From Frateuria hangzhouensis (lineage in GTDB: Bacteria; Pseudomonadota; Gammaproteobacteria; Xanthomonadales; Rhodanobacteraceae): a stretch of 64,000 bases of DNA. This document shows positions 8,743 through 16,170 of this stretch, in pieces. Under the pieces are notes generated by a model, which did not search any database, was not told where the DNA came from, and saw only the letters and a list, made by a program, of their open reading frames with translations. Numbering within the stretch: the first letter of the stretch is position 1; every line of letters begins with the position of its first letter. The stretch lies in assembly GCF_026410505.1 (NCBI RefSeq), contig NZ_JAPMIU010000008.1, positions 62,001-126,000 on the forward strand, written 5' to 3'. The position numbers and the translations under genes were made by a program.

Positions 8743-9993
8743 ATGCGTTCGAAGATGCTCGTGGCGGCGATCGCCGCCGGTTTGGGGCTGGCAGGCACCG
8801 GCGTGCATGCGGCAGCCGCCCCGCAGGATGCACCGCCGTCCGCCAGCACAACGGTCGAGCAGCTCAAGGCCCAACTGGCCACCCTGCAGGCCAAGGTCGA
8901 CGAGCTGGAGCAGCGCACCGATGCGCAGTCCGATATCAACGTGAGCACGGGCCAGGACATCGCGGCGATGCGCAAGGCCCAGGCCACGTCCTCGTCCTCG
9001 CTGGACAAGGCGCTGGCCGACACCCGTTTCTCCGGCAAGATGTACTTCGACTTCAGCAACATCGACCAGAAGAACAGCGACACCGGCAAGACCGATGCCT
9101 CCGGCACCGGCCTGGACGTCAAGCGCTTCTACCTGGGCGTGGACCATGCGTTCAACGACATCTGGTCGGCCAACCTGACCACCGACTTCAATTACGTCAG
9201 CAACGATGGCCAGACCAACCTGTTCGTCAAGAAGGCCTACGTGCAGGGCAGGTTCGACCCGGCGGCCGTGCTGCGCATCGGCTCGGCGGACATGCCCTGG
9301 ATCCCGTTCGTGGAGAAGTACTACGGCTTCCGCTACGTCGAGAACACGCTCACCGATCGCCTGAAGTACGCCAACTCGGCCGACTGGGGCCTGCATCTGT
9401 TCGGCGACCTCGGCGCGAACAAGTCGGCCAGTTACGCGGTGTCGGTGGTCAACGGCGGCGGCTACAAGCATCCCGCCCGCAGCAAGGGCGTGGACTTCGA
9501 GGCGCGCGTGGGCTTCGTGCCCTTCGAGGGCATGGTGGTGGCGGTCGGTGGTTACAGCGGACACCTGGGCGAGGAGACCGAAAACATCGACGCAACGCAC
9601 ACGGCCCAGCGCGGCGACGTCATGGTCGCCTACGCGGGCAAGAAGGTGCGCGTGGGCGCCGAATACTTCACCGCGAAGAACTGGGGCAGCCTGGTGCTCG
9701 GTCCGATCGAGGACAAGGCCGACGGCTACTCGCTGTGGGGCTCGGTCGCACTGACCGACGAGGTGGACCTGTTCGCCCGCTACGACAACGCCACGTTGAG
9801 CAAGGACCTGGACGAGGACGCCGGCGACGTCTATTACAACCTCGGCCTGCAGTACCAGGTGACCAAGGGCTTCAAGCTGGCCGCCGTGTGGAAGCACCAG
9901 AAGGCCGAACATTCGGTCGCCGATCCGGTACCGCCGCATGTACAAAACGTGAAAACGAACGAGATCGGCGTGTTCGGCGAAGTGGCGTTCTAG
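8743..9993 (+). CDS. Phosphate-selective porin, OprP/OprO family
   Basis: Outer-membrane trimeric beta-barrel porin, likely letting phosphate or polyphosphate into the periplasm under phosphate limitation. The 416 residues include a signal peptide (about 1-24, ...GLGLAGTGVHAAA). An N-terminal coiled coil (VEQLKAQLATLQAKVDELEQ, about 39-58) is typical of this group. The barrel then has alternating aromatic and glycine strands and ends in an aromatic residue (GVFGEVAF), the outer-membrane sorting signal. A strong ribosome site, GGAGAG, precedes the ATG. The Pho box upstream and the pst operon next door support a phosphate role; the sequence alone does not prove ion selectivity. Confidence 0.85.
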   Translation: MRSKMLVAAIAAGLGLAGTGVHAAAAPQDAPPSASTTVEQLKAQLATLQAKVDELEQRTDAQSDINVSTGQDIAAMRKAQATSSSSLDKALADTRFSGKMYFDFSNIDQKNSDTGKTDASGTGLDVKRFYLGVDHAFNDIWSANLTTDFNYVSNDGQTNLFVKKAYVQGRFDPAAVLRIGSADMPWIPFVEKYYGFRYVENTLTDRLKYANSADWGLHLFGDLGANKSASYAVSVVNGGGYKHPARSKGVDFEARVGFVPFEGMVVAVGGYSGHLGEETENIDATHTAQRGDVMVAYAGKKVRVGAEYFTAKNWGSLVLGPIEDKADGYSLWGSVALTDEVDLFARYDNATLSKDLDEDAGDVYYNLGLQYQVTKGFKLAAVWKHQKAEHSVADPVPPHVQNVKTNEIGVFGEVAF

Positions 9994-10029
9994 GCAGGCA
10001 TTGCGTTTGCAGTGTGTTGAGCAAATCTT

Positions 10030-10058
10030 CACGCGGCTCGTGGATGATTAGCCGCGTG
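10030..10058 (+). other. Hairpin in the porin 3' region
   Basis: CACGCGGCT (10030-10038) and AGCCGCGTG (10050-10058) form a perfect 9-bp stem with an 11-base loop, 36 bases after the porin stop and about 40 bases before the rho-independent terminator. It may stabilise the porin mRNA 3' end or mark a 3'-UTR-derived small RNA. Confidence 0.5.
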
Positions 10059-10101
10059 TCAAGGAGTAGTTATCGGAAGGGAGTTCTACCCAGGGAGGGA
10101 C

Positions 10102-10134
10102 AACGGCGGGCCGCAAGCCCGCCGTTATTTTTTT
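10102..10134 (+). terminator. Rho-independent terminator of the porin gene
   Basis: The perfect stem AACGGCGGG / CCCGCCGTT with a 7-base loop (CCGCAAG) is followed by ATTTTTTT. This is a textbook intrinsic terminator on the + strand, about 110 bases after the porin stop. Confidence 0.92.
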
Positions 10135-10154
10135 GGCGCTCGTCTGGTTATCTT

Positions 10155-10238
10155 TGCAGGAGCCCACTTGTGGGCGATGCTCTTTCTCCTGGCGTGCCAT
10201 CGAAGTCGGGAGCATCGCCCACAAGTGAGCTCCTACAG
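10155..10238. repeat. Extragenic palindrome, family A (GGGCGATGCT arm)
   Basis: The left arm TGCAGGAGCCCACTTGTGGG continues into CGATGCT, and the right arm AGCATCGCCCACAAGTGAGC continues into TCCTACA, with a variable centre. It lies between the porin terminator and the DUF442 gene. Copies with the same arms are at 13235, 33434, 37441, 49168 and 55853, with a decayed one at 24428. Confidence 0.88.
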
Positions 10239-10276
10239 GAAACGATCCAGCTCACCGTCGGCCAGAGGAGCGTGTC

Positions 10277-10702
10277 ATGCAGATCCGCAAGCTCACCGCC
10301 AACATCAGTGTCTCGCCGCAGATCCTGCCGGGCGAACTGGCCGATCTCGCGACCGCCGGCTTCCGCAGCGTGATCAACAACCGCCCCGACGGCGAGGCGG
10401 ACGACCAGCCGACCAGCGCCGAGATGGCCGACGCCGCGCTCGCGCATGGCCTGGCCTACCGCCATATTCCGGTGGTTCCCGGGCAATACCAGCCCGACAT
10501 GATCGACGCGATGGCCCGGGCTATCGACGAACTGCCCGCGCCGATGCTGGCGTTCTGCCGCACCGGTACGCGCTCGACGTCGCTGTGGGCGCTGCAGGCG
10601 GCTCGGGCAGCCGACGCCGATGTGGTGGTAAGGATCGCTGGTGATGCGGGCTACGACCTGGCCGCCCTCGCGCCGCGGTTGCGTGCGGCACGGCGTGCCT
10701 GA
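10277..10702 (+). CDS. DUF442 / TIGR01244 family phosphatase-like sulfurtransferase domain protein
   Basis: A 141-residue single-domain protein with the dual-specificity-phosphatase-like fold of the DUF442 group (N-terminal domain of Blh, SQR-linked proteins). The start LTANISVSPQILPGEL and the active loop FCRTGTRS (Cys94, Arg99) are characteristic, although the usual HCX5R spacing is one residue shorter, as in this family. Such proteins are often linked to sulfide oxidation or to sulfur/cysteine persulfide handling. Here it lies 39 bases upstream of a TauE/SafE permease, and this pairing also occurs in sulfur-oxidation clusters. The substrate is unknown. Confidence 0.85.
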   Translation: MQIRKLTANISVSPQILPGELADLATAGFRSVINNRPDGEADDQPTSAEMADAALAHGLAYRHIPVVPGQYQPDMIDAMARAIDELPAPMLAFCRTGTRSTSLWALQAARAADADVVVRIAGDAGYDLAALAPRLRAARRA

Positions 10703-10741
10703 GCGAGCGGGCCACATTACCGGGCGCCACTGGATGTCGCG

Positions 10742-11524
10742 ATGACCCTGCTGCCCGAAGCCGGCGGACTGCTGGCAGTTCTCTGCGGCTCGGTCGTCGG
10801 CTTTTCGCTTGCATTGATCGGCGGCGGCGGCTCGATCCTGGCCACACCGCTGCTGCTCTACGTCGTCGGCGTGCGCGAACCCCACGTGGCGATCGGCACC
10901 AGCGCACTGGCGGTGTCGGCCAATGCCTTTGCCAATCTGCTGCCGCACGCGCGCGCCGGGCACGTGCGCTGGCGTGCGGCGTTCGTGTTCGCCGCCGCCG
11001 GCGTGCTCGGCGCCTGGCTGGGCTCGAGCGTGGGCAAGGCAATGGATGGCCACCGCCTGCTGGCGCTGTTCGCGCTGCTGATGCTGGTGGTGGCCTTCCT
11101 GATGCTGCGCGGGCGGCGCGGCGGCGGGCCGGATCGTTATCCGTTGCCCCATACCTTGCCGCGGCTTGGCGCCGTGGGCGTCGGTGCTGGCGGTCTGGCC
11201 GGCTTCTTCGGCATCGGCGGCGGGTTCCTGATCGTGCCGGGGCTGATGTTTGCCAGCGGCATGGAGATCATCAATGCCATCGGCACTTCGTTGTTCTCCG
11301 TCGGCATCTTTGCGGCGACCACCGCGGGCAACTACGCTGCTTCCGGCCTGGTCGACTGGCGTATCGCGGCCGAATTCATCGGTGGCGGCGTGATCGGCGG
11401 CTGGCTGGGCGCGTTGGGGGCGCGCCGCCTGGCCAGGACGCGCGGCACGCTCAACGTGGTCTTCGCCGGGGTGATCGTGGTGGTGGCGCTGTACATGCTC
11501 TACCGTTCGATCCGGATGGTGTAG
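10742..11524 (+). CDS. TauE/SafE family sulfite/anion exporter
   Basis: A 260-residue inner-membrane protein with about eight helices in two related halves. Each half opens with a glycine-rich turn: FSLALIGGGGSILATPLL near 21-38 and GLAGFFGIGGGFLIVPGL near 149-166, the hallmark of the TauE/SafE group. Members move sulfite, sulfoacetate or related organic anions outward. The preceding DUF442 gene makes a sulfur-related role plausible but does not fix the substrate. The TAG stop is contributed by the left arm of a family B palindrome. A shift of a few bases in that insertion would lengthen the protein. Confidence 0.85.
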   Translation: MTLLPEAGGLLAVLCGSVVGFSLALIGGGGSILATPLLLYVVGVREPHVAIGTSALAVSANAFANLLPHARAGHVRWRAAFVFAAAGVLGAWLGSSVGKAMDGHRLLALFALLMLVVAFLMLRGRRGGGPDRYPLPHTLPRLGAVGVGAGGLAGFFGIGGGFLIVPGLMFASGMEIINAIGTSLFSVGIFAATTAGNYAASGLVDWRIAAEFIGGGVIGGWLGALGARRLARTRGTLNVVFAGVIVVVALYMLYRSIRMV

Positions 11525-11577
11525 GAGCGCCCTTGGGCGCGACCGGGATGGCGGTCGCGCCCAAGGCCGCTCCTACA
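11520..11577. repeat. Extragenic palindrome, family B, supplying the TauE/SafE stop
   Basis: Outer arms TGTAGGAGCGCCCTTGGGCG and CGCCCAAGGCCGCTCCTACA flank a GGGATGGCGG centre. The TAG at 11522-11524 inside the left arm is the stop codon of the permease gene. The element lies between this gene and nth, which converge here. Confidence 0.85.
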
Positions 11578-11594
11578 AGCCTCCTTGCAGGAGG

Positions 11595-12233
11595 CTATGC
11601 CGGTGGCGTCTTGTGCTTGTACCGGCAAAGGTCGCGGATCGGGCAGAGCGGGCAGTCGGGCTTGCGTGCCTTGCAGACGTAGCGCCCGTGCAGGATCAGC
11701 CAGTGGTGGGCGTCCTGCTTGAACTCGGCCGGCACCACCTTTTCCAGCTTGTCCTCGACCGCCCGCACGTCCTTGCCCGGCGCCAGGCCGGTGCGGTTGG
11801 AGACGCGGAAGATGTGCGTATCCACCGCGATGGTGGGCTCGCCGAAGGCGGTGTTGAGCACCACGTTGGCGGTCTTGCGGCCCACGCCCGGCAGGGCTTC
11901 GAGCGCCTCACGCGTGCGCGGCACTTCGCCGTCGTGCTGCTCGACGAGGATGCGGCACAGCGCGATCACGTTCTTCGCCTTGGCGTTGTACAGGCCGATG
12001 GTGCTGATATAGCGCTTCAGGCCTTCCTCGCCCAGCGCCAGGATCGCCTGCGGCGTGCAGGCCTTCGGGTAGAGCTTGCGGGTGGCCTTGTTGACGCCCA
12101 CGTCGGTGGCCTGCGCGGAGAGCACCACGGCGACCAGCAGCTCGAAGGGCGTGCGGTATTCGAGCTCGGTGGTGGGGTGCGGGTTGAGCTCACGCAGGCG
12201 GGTGAACAGTTCGACTACGTCGGCGCGCTTCAT
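11595..12233 (-). CDS. nth: Endonuclease III (DNA glycosylase/AP lyase)
   Basis: Base-excision-repair glycosylase that removes oxidised pyrimidines and cuts the abasic site by beta-elimination. The 212 residues carry the helix-hairpin-helix [13 protein letters not shown] with catalytic Lys120. The catalytic Asp138 lies in [14 protein letters not shown]-terminal [4Fe-4S] motif C-x6-C-x2-C-x5-C (Cys187, 194, 197, 203) has the same numbering as the E. coli enzyme. The ATG overlaps the stop of rnfB by 4 bases. The rnfB-nth pairing is conserved in gammaproteobacteria. Confidence 0.97.
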   Translation of the reverse strand: MKRADVVELFTRLRELNPHPTTELEYRTPFELLVAVVLSAQATDVGVNKATRKLYPKACTPQAILALGEEGLKRYISTIGLYNAKAKNVIALCRILVEQHDGEVPRTREALEALPGVGRKTANVVLNTAFGEPTIAVDTHIFRVSNRTGLAPGKDVRAVEDKLEKVVPAEFKQDAHHWLILHGRYVCKARKPDCPLCPIRDLCRYKHKTPPA

Positions 12234-12847
12234 GCCTTGGAGCCTTGCCTGGCGCGGGCGCGGGCAAGCGCCGCCAGCACCGGGTTCTGCGGGGTGGCGG
12301 GCGCGTCGACGGCGGCCTTGCGCGAGGCCAGTTCCGCCTCGCGCTCGGCACGCTCGCGCGCCAGGCGCGCTTCGCGGCGCTGGAAATGCGCACGGGACGT
12401 ATCCGCCTGCGCCGTATCCTCCACCTGCGCCAGCGGCATAGGTTCAAGCTCGATGCAATCGACCGGGCAGGCCGGCACGCACAGCTCGCAGCCGGTGCAA
12501 TGGTCGGGCAGCACGGTATGCATCAGCTTGGCCGCACCGACGATGGCGTCGACCGGGCAGGCCTGGATGCACTTGGTGCAGCCGATGCAGTCGGCCTCGA
12601 CGATGTGCGCGAGCGTGCGCGGCTTCTCCACGCCGTGGGTGGGATCGAGCGGCAGCACGGGTGTGTGCAGCAAGGCGGCGAGTCGGGCGATGCCTGCCGC
12701 GCCGCCGGGCGGGCAGCGATTGATCGGCGCGTCGCCGCGTGCCATCGCTTCGGCGTACGGGCGACAGCCGTGGAAGCCGCACTGCTCGCACTGGGTCTGC
12801 GGCAGCAGGGCATCGATGCGGGTGGCGAGATCGGTGACGTCGTTCAT
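12230..12847 (-). CDS. rnfB: RnfB-type ferredoxin, soluble form
   Basis: Iron-sulfur electron carrier related to the RnfB/RsxB subunit. The 205 residues contain a 4Fe-4S site of the Fer4_RnfB type (Cys20, 23, 28, 45). Two 2[4Fe-4S] ferredoxin motifs follow, [12 protein letters not shown] (Cys87-97) and [12 protein letters not shown] (Cys117-127), then a charged tail. The N-terminal membrane helix of canonical RnfB is absent when MNDVTD is taken as start. A start at 12907 would add 20 residues without making a clear helix. No rnfA/C/D/G/E is in the window. It may donate electrons outside an Rnf complex, possibly towards nth cluster maintenance, but that is speculation. Confidence 0.85.
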   Translation of the reverse strand: MNDVTDLATRIDALLPQTQCEQCGFHGCRPYAEAMARGDAPINRCPPGGAAGIARLAALLHTPVLPLDPTHGVEKPRTLAHIVEADCIGCTKCIQACPVDAIVGAAKLMHTVLPDHCTGCELCVPACPVDCIELEPMPLAQVEDTAQADTSRAHFQRREARLARERAEREAELASRKAAVDAPATPQNPVLAALARARARQGSKA

Positions 12848-12924
12848 GGTGTTCCGGGCGCGTTGCCGGGCGGGCATCGGCATAATCAGCGCTCCATTGT
12901 CTCGCAAGTCCGTAGGAGCTTCAC

Positions 12925-13218
12925 ATGACCCCGTTTCGTCCTTCCCTGCGCCTGGCCTCGCTGGCGCTGGCCGCCGCCGTCGGCATCGGCGGCACGCTGT
13001 GCCTGGCGCATGCCACCCCGGCGCAGGCAGAGTCCGTCTCCGCCGACACCGTCACCGTGTTCGTCGACGCCACGCTGGGCTTCCGCAAGAACCACATGGC
13101 CAACAAGCTGACCAAGAGCCACGCCGAGTACGCCGCGCGCGGCTATCACTTCGTGGACCTGGAGGCGTACAACGAGAACGGCGACCTGGTGGGCTTCTTC
13201 GTTACCTACGCGCGCTGA
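12925..13218 (+). CDS. Small secreted protein of unknown function
   Basis: A 97-residue protein not recognised from any named family. It has a signal peptide (Arg-containing N-end, hydrophobic [19 protein letters not shown], Ala-x-Ala cleavage near 35: ATPAQAES). The mature part of about 62 residues contains [54 protein letters not shown]. The pattern suggests a compact alpha/beta domain. The mature part has no cysteines. It is expressed divergently from rnfB with 77 bases between, and AGGAG precedes the ATG at suitable spacing. Periplasmic or outer-membrane-associated location is likely. Confidence 0.75.
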   Translation: MTPFRPSLRLASLALAAAVGIGGTLCLAHATPAQAESVSADTVTVFVDATLGFRKNHMANKLTKSHAEYAARGYHFVDLEAYNENGDLVGFFVTYAR

Positions 13219-13234
13219 ACACGCGCTCCGGATC

Positions 13235-13307
13235 CTGCAGGAGCCCGCTGGCGGGCGATGCTCTTCTTCAATTCGCGAAAAGCATCGCCCGCAAGCGGGC
13301 TCCTACG
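13235..13307. repeat. Extragenic palindrome, family A
   Basis: The arms CTGCAGGAGCCCGCTGGCGG and GCCCGCAAGCGGGCTCCTAC flank GCGATGCT ... AGCATCGC. It separates the secreted small protein (+) and metG (-), which converge. Confidence 0.85.
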
Positions 13308-13318
13308 AAAGCAGGCTT

Positions 13319-15397
13319 TCAGCGAACGGTGGCGCCGGGCCTGGCGCCCTGGTCGGCATCGAGCAGGAACAGATCGCCGCCGCCTTCGCCGGCGGACAGG
13401 ATCATCCCCTCGGACAGGCCGAACCGCATTTTGCGCGGCGCAAGGTTGGCGACGAACACCACGTTGCGGCCCACCAGCTTTTCCGGCTCGGCGTAGGCGG
13501 CGCGAATGCCGGAGAAGATCTGCCGCATGCCCAAGGGACCTGCGTCCAGCTCGAAGCGCAGCAGCTTGTCCGAACCCTCCACGAGCTCGCAGGTGGTGAC
13601 CTTGCCGATGCGCAGGTCCAGCTTGGCGAAGTCGTCGATGGAGATGGTGGCGGGCGTGTCGGAGGCAGGTTCGGTCATGGTCTTGCGGGTTTCCCTGGAA
13701 GGCTTGGGCGCGACCGCCGGAGCGGGCGCGAGTGATTCTTTCGAAGCGTCGATCATCGCCTCGATGCGCTTGGGATCGATGCGGCCGAGCAACGGCTCGA
13801 ACGATCCGATCGTGTGGTTGTGCAGTTCCGCGCGGGCATTGTCGAAGTCGACGATCGGCGCGCGGAGGAACGCTTCGGCCGCCGCGACGGTGGCCGGCAG
13901 GATCGGCTTAAGCAGGCCCGCGAGCAGCCGGAAGGCGGCGATCGCGAACGAGCAGACATGGTGCAGCTCGTCGCGCCGCGCCGCGTCCTTGGCCATGGCC
14001 CACGGCGCCGTGGCGGCGATGTGGCCGTTGACCACGTCTGCCATGAGCACGAACCGGCGGGTGATTTCCGCGAAATCGCCCGCGTCGTAGAGCGCATCGA
14101 TGCCGTCGTACTGCTCCAGCAACGTGTTCCATAGCTCTTTTTCGGCAGTGCCGAAGTGGGCAGCCAGGCGGCCGTCGAAGAACTTGTGGACGAAGCCGGC
14201 GGTGCGGCTGGCGATGTTCACCCACTTGCCGACCAGGTGCGAATTGACGCGCTCCTCGAAGGCCTTCAGGTCCAGGTCCACGTCCACCGGCGCGTCGTCG
14301 AGCATGCTGGCGAAGTAGTAGCGCAGGAACTCGGGGTTGAGGCCGGCGTCGAGGTAGGTGCGCGCCTGGATGAAGGTGCCGCGCGACTTGGACATCTTGG
14401 CGCCATTGACGGTCAGGTAGCCGTTGACGTGCAGCGCGGTGGGCGTGCGCAAACCGGCGCCGTGCAGCATCGCCGGCCAGAACAGGCCGTGGAAGTTTAT
14501 GATGTCCTTGCCGATGAAATGGTGCATTTCGGCGCGGCTGGATGGCGAGAGGAAGTCGTCGAACTTCAGGCCGGTCTTGTCGCACAGCGCCTTGAAGCTG
14601 GCGAGGTAGCCAACCGGCGCATCCAGCCACACATAAAAGAACTTGCCGGGGGCATCGGGAATCGGGAAGCCGAAGTAGGGCGCGTCGCGCGAGATGTCCC
14701 AGTCCTTCAGGCCGGCGTCCAGCCATTCGCGCAGCTTGGCCGCCACGCCCGGGTTGGCCACCGGCGCGCCGCCGGTGTAGCGGCCGGCGAACCAGTCGCG
14801 CAGCAAGGCCTCGAATTTGGACAGCTCGAAGAAGTAATGCTCCGAATCGCGCAGTACCGGCGCGGCGCCGGAGACCACCGAGTAGGGCTCGATCAGGTCG
14901 GTGGGTGCATAGGTGGCGCCGCAGTTTTCGCAGTTGTCGCCGTACTGGTCGGGCGTGCCGCAGCGCGGGCAGGTGCCCTTGATGTAGCGGTCCGGCAGGA
15001 ACATTTCCTTTTCCGGATCGAACAGCTGCTTGATGTCGCGGCGGGCGATGAAACCGCCCTCGCGCAGGCGCGTGTAGATCAGCGTCGCCAGTTCGCGGTT
15101 TTCTTCCGAGTGGGTCGAATGGTAGTGGTCGAAGTGCACGCCGAACCCGGCGAAATCCGCCTCATGGCCGGCGCGGATGCCCTCGATGAAGGCCTCCGGC
15201 GTCGTGCCGGCCTTCTGCGCCGCCAGCATGATCGGCGTGCCGTGGGCGTCGTCCGCGCAGACGTATACCACCTCGCTGCCCGCCATGCGCTGCGCGCGCA
15301 CCCAGATGTCGGCCTGGATGTAGCCCAACAGGTGGCCCATGTGCAGCGGGCCGTTGGCGTAGGGCAGGGCGTTGGTGACGAGCAGGCGGCGGTTCAT
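13319..15397 (-). CDS. metG: Methionyl-tRNA synthetase
   Basis: Charges tRNA-Met with methionine for initiation and elongation. The 692 residues show the class Ia HIGH-like motif GPLHMGH (16-22) and a zinc knuckle (CPRCGTPDQYGDNCENC, near 143-160). The KMSKS loop (AKMSKSRGTF) is near 334, followed by an anticodon-binding helical domain. A C-terminal EMAP-type tRNA-binding and dimerisation domain runs from about 590 to the end (DFAKLDLRIGKV ...). The linker before it is Ala/Pro-rich. The gene converges on a family A palindrome and its upstream side faces panD. Confidence 0.97.
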   Translation of the reverse strand: MNRRLLVTNALPYANGPLHMGHLLGYIQADIWVRAQRMAGSEVVYVCADDAHGTPIMLAAQKAGTTPEAFIEGIRAGHEADFAGFGVHFDHYHSTHSEENRELATLIYTRLREGGFIARRDIKQLFDPEKEMFLPDRYIKGTCPRCGTPDQYGDNCENCGATYAPTDLIEPYSVVSGAAPVLRDSEHYFFELSKFEALLRDWFAGRYTGGAPVANPGVAAKLREWLDAGLKDWDISRDAPYFGFPIPDAPGKFFYVWLDAPVGYLASFKALCDKTGLKFDDFLSPSSRAEMHHFIGKDIINFHGLFWPAMLHGAGLRTPTALHVNGYLTVNGAKMSKSRGTFIQARTYLDAGLNPEFLRYYFASMLDDAPVDVDLDLKAFEERVNSHLVGKWVNIASRTAGFVHKFFDGRLAAHFGTAEKELWNTLLEQYDGIDALYDAGDFAEITRRFVLMADVVNGHIAATAPWAMAKDAARRDELHHVCSFAIAAFRLLAGLLKPILPATVAAAEAFLRAPIVDFDNARAELHNHTIGSFEPLLGRIDPKRIEAMIDASKESLAPAPAVAPKPSRETRKTMTEPASDTPATISIDDFAKLDLRIGKVTTCELVEGSDKLLRFELDAGPLGMRQIFSGIRAAYAEPEKLVGRNVVFVANLAPRKMRFGLSEGMILSAGEGGGDLFLLDADQGARPGATVR

Positions 15398-15466
15398 GGC
15401 GGGGTGGCGTTGCGGCGGAATCGCACATTATGGCACGCGGCCGGCTGGCGATTTGGATGGCCAATC

Positions 15467-15568
15467 GCCCCTCCCCGGCTTGCAGGGAGAGGTTGGGAGG
15501 GAGTGGGTTCTTCGCAATCAGGTGGGACCCGCCCGACCCTCCCCCCTGCCCGCGGGGGAGGGAGCAGG
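15467..15568. repeat. CT-rich extragenic palindrome (family D)
   Basis: CCCCTCCCCGGCTTGCAGGG...GGGAGGGAG and CCCTCCCCCCTGCCCGCGGG...GGGAGGGAG arms lie in the metG-panD divergent intergenic region. The promoter of one or both genes must lie around or within it. Confidence 0.65.
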
Positions 15569-15646
15569 ACGCAATGTTGCGATGCAGCGCGAGGGGCTCG
15601 ATAATTGGCGGACAGCAGGCTGTTCCTGCCGGAAACCAGATACGCC

Positions 15647-16033
15647 ATGCACCTGAACATGCTCAAGGCCAAGATCCACCGCGCCACGGTGACCCACGCG
15701 GAGCTGCACTACGAGGGCTCGATCGCGATCGACGGCCTGTTGCTGGATGCCTCGGGCATCCGCGAGTACGAGCAGATCCACGCGTGGAACATCAACAGCG
15801 GGCAGCGCTTCGTGACCTACGCGCTGCGCGCCGAGGAAGGTTCCGGGATCATCTCGGTCAACGGCAGCGCCGCGCGCAGCGCGCAGGCCGGTGACCTGAT
15901 CATCGTCGCCGCCTTCGTCCAGCTCAGCGAGGCGGAGCTGGAGAAGTTCCAGCCGACGCTGGTCTATGTGAATGCGGACAACCGCATCAGCCACACCAAC
16001 CGTTCGATCCCCAAGCAGATGGCCGCGGCCTGA
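15647..16033 (+). CDS. panD: Aspartate 1-decarboxylase (PanD proenzyme)
   Basis: Makes beta-alanine from aspartate for pantothenate and coenzyme A synthesis. The proenzyme is self-cleaved between Gly24 and Ser25 ([10 protein letters not shown]) to form the pyruvoyl cofactor. The chosen Met ([21 protein letters not shown]) puts the cleavage at exactly the family position, and 128 residues is the usual length. An upstream in-frame start at 15605 would break this numbering. Further landmarks are the Tyr58-region motif (QRFVTYALR) and [19 protein letters not shown]. The other pan genes are not in the window. It is followed by a family C palindrome, then pgi. Confidence 0.96.
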   Translation: MHLNMLKAKIHRATVTHAELHYEGSIAIDGLLLDASGIREYEQIHAWNINSGQRFVTYALRAEEGSGIISVNGSAARSAQAGDLIIVAAFVQLSEAELEKFQPTLVYVNADNRISHTNRSIPKQMAAA

Positions 16034-16046
16034 CCTGCGATAGACG

Positions 16047-16111
16047 GTAGGGTGGGCTTCAGCCCACCGTTGATCTGCGGCGGCGTGGCGGTGGGCTGAA
16101 GCCCACCCTAC
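16047..16111. repeat. Extragenic palindrome, family C (GTAGGGTGGGCTTCAGCCC arm)
   Basis: GTAGGGTGGGCTTCAGCCCA on the left and TGGGCTGAAGCCCACCCTAC on the right, 65 bases in all, between panD and pgi. Copies lie at 17807, 54357 and 59389, and a compressed relative at 25505. Confidence 0.9.
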
Positions 16112-16170
16112 GTGTTCCTCACGCGTGCCCGGCTTAAGATGCAAGGCTTCCCTAGCCAGCGCGTCTGCCC

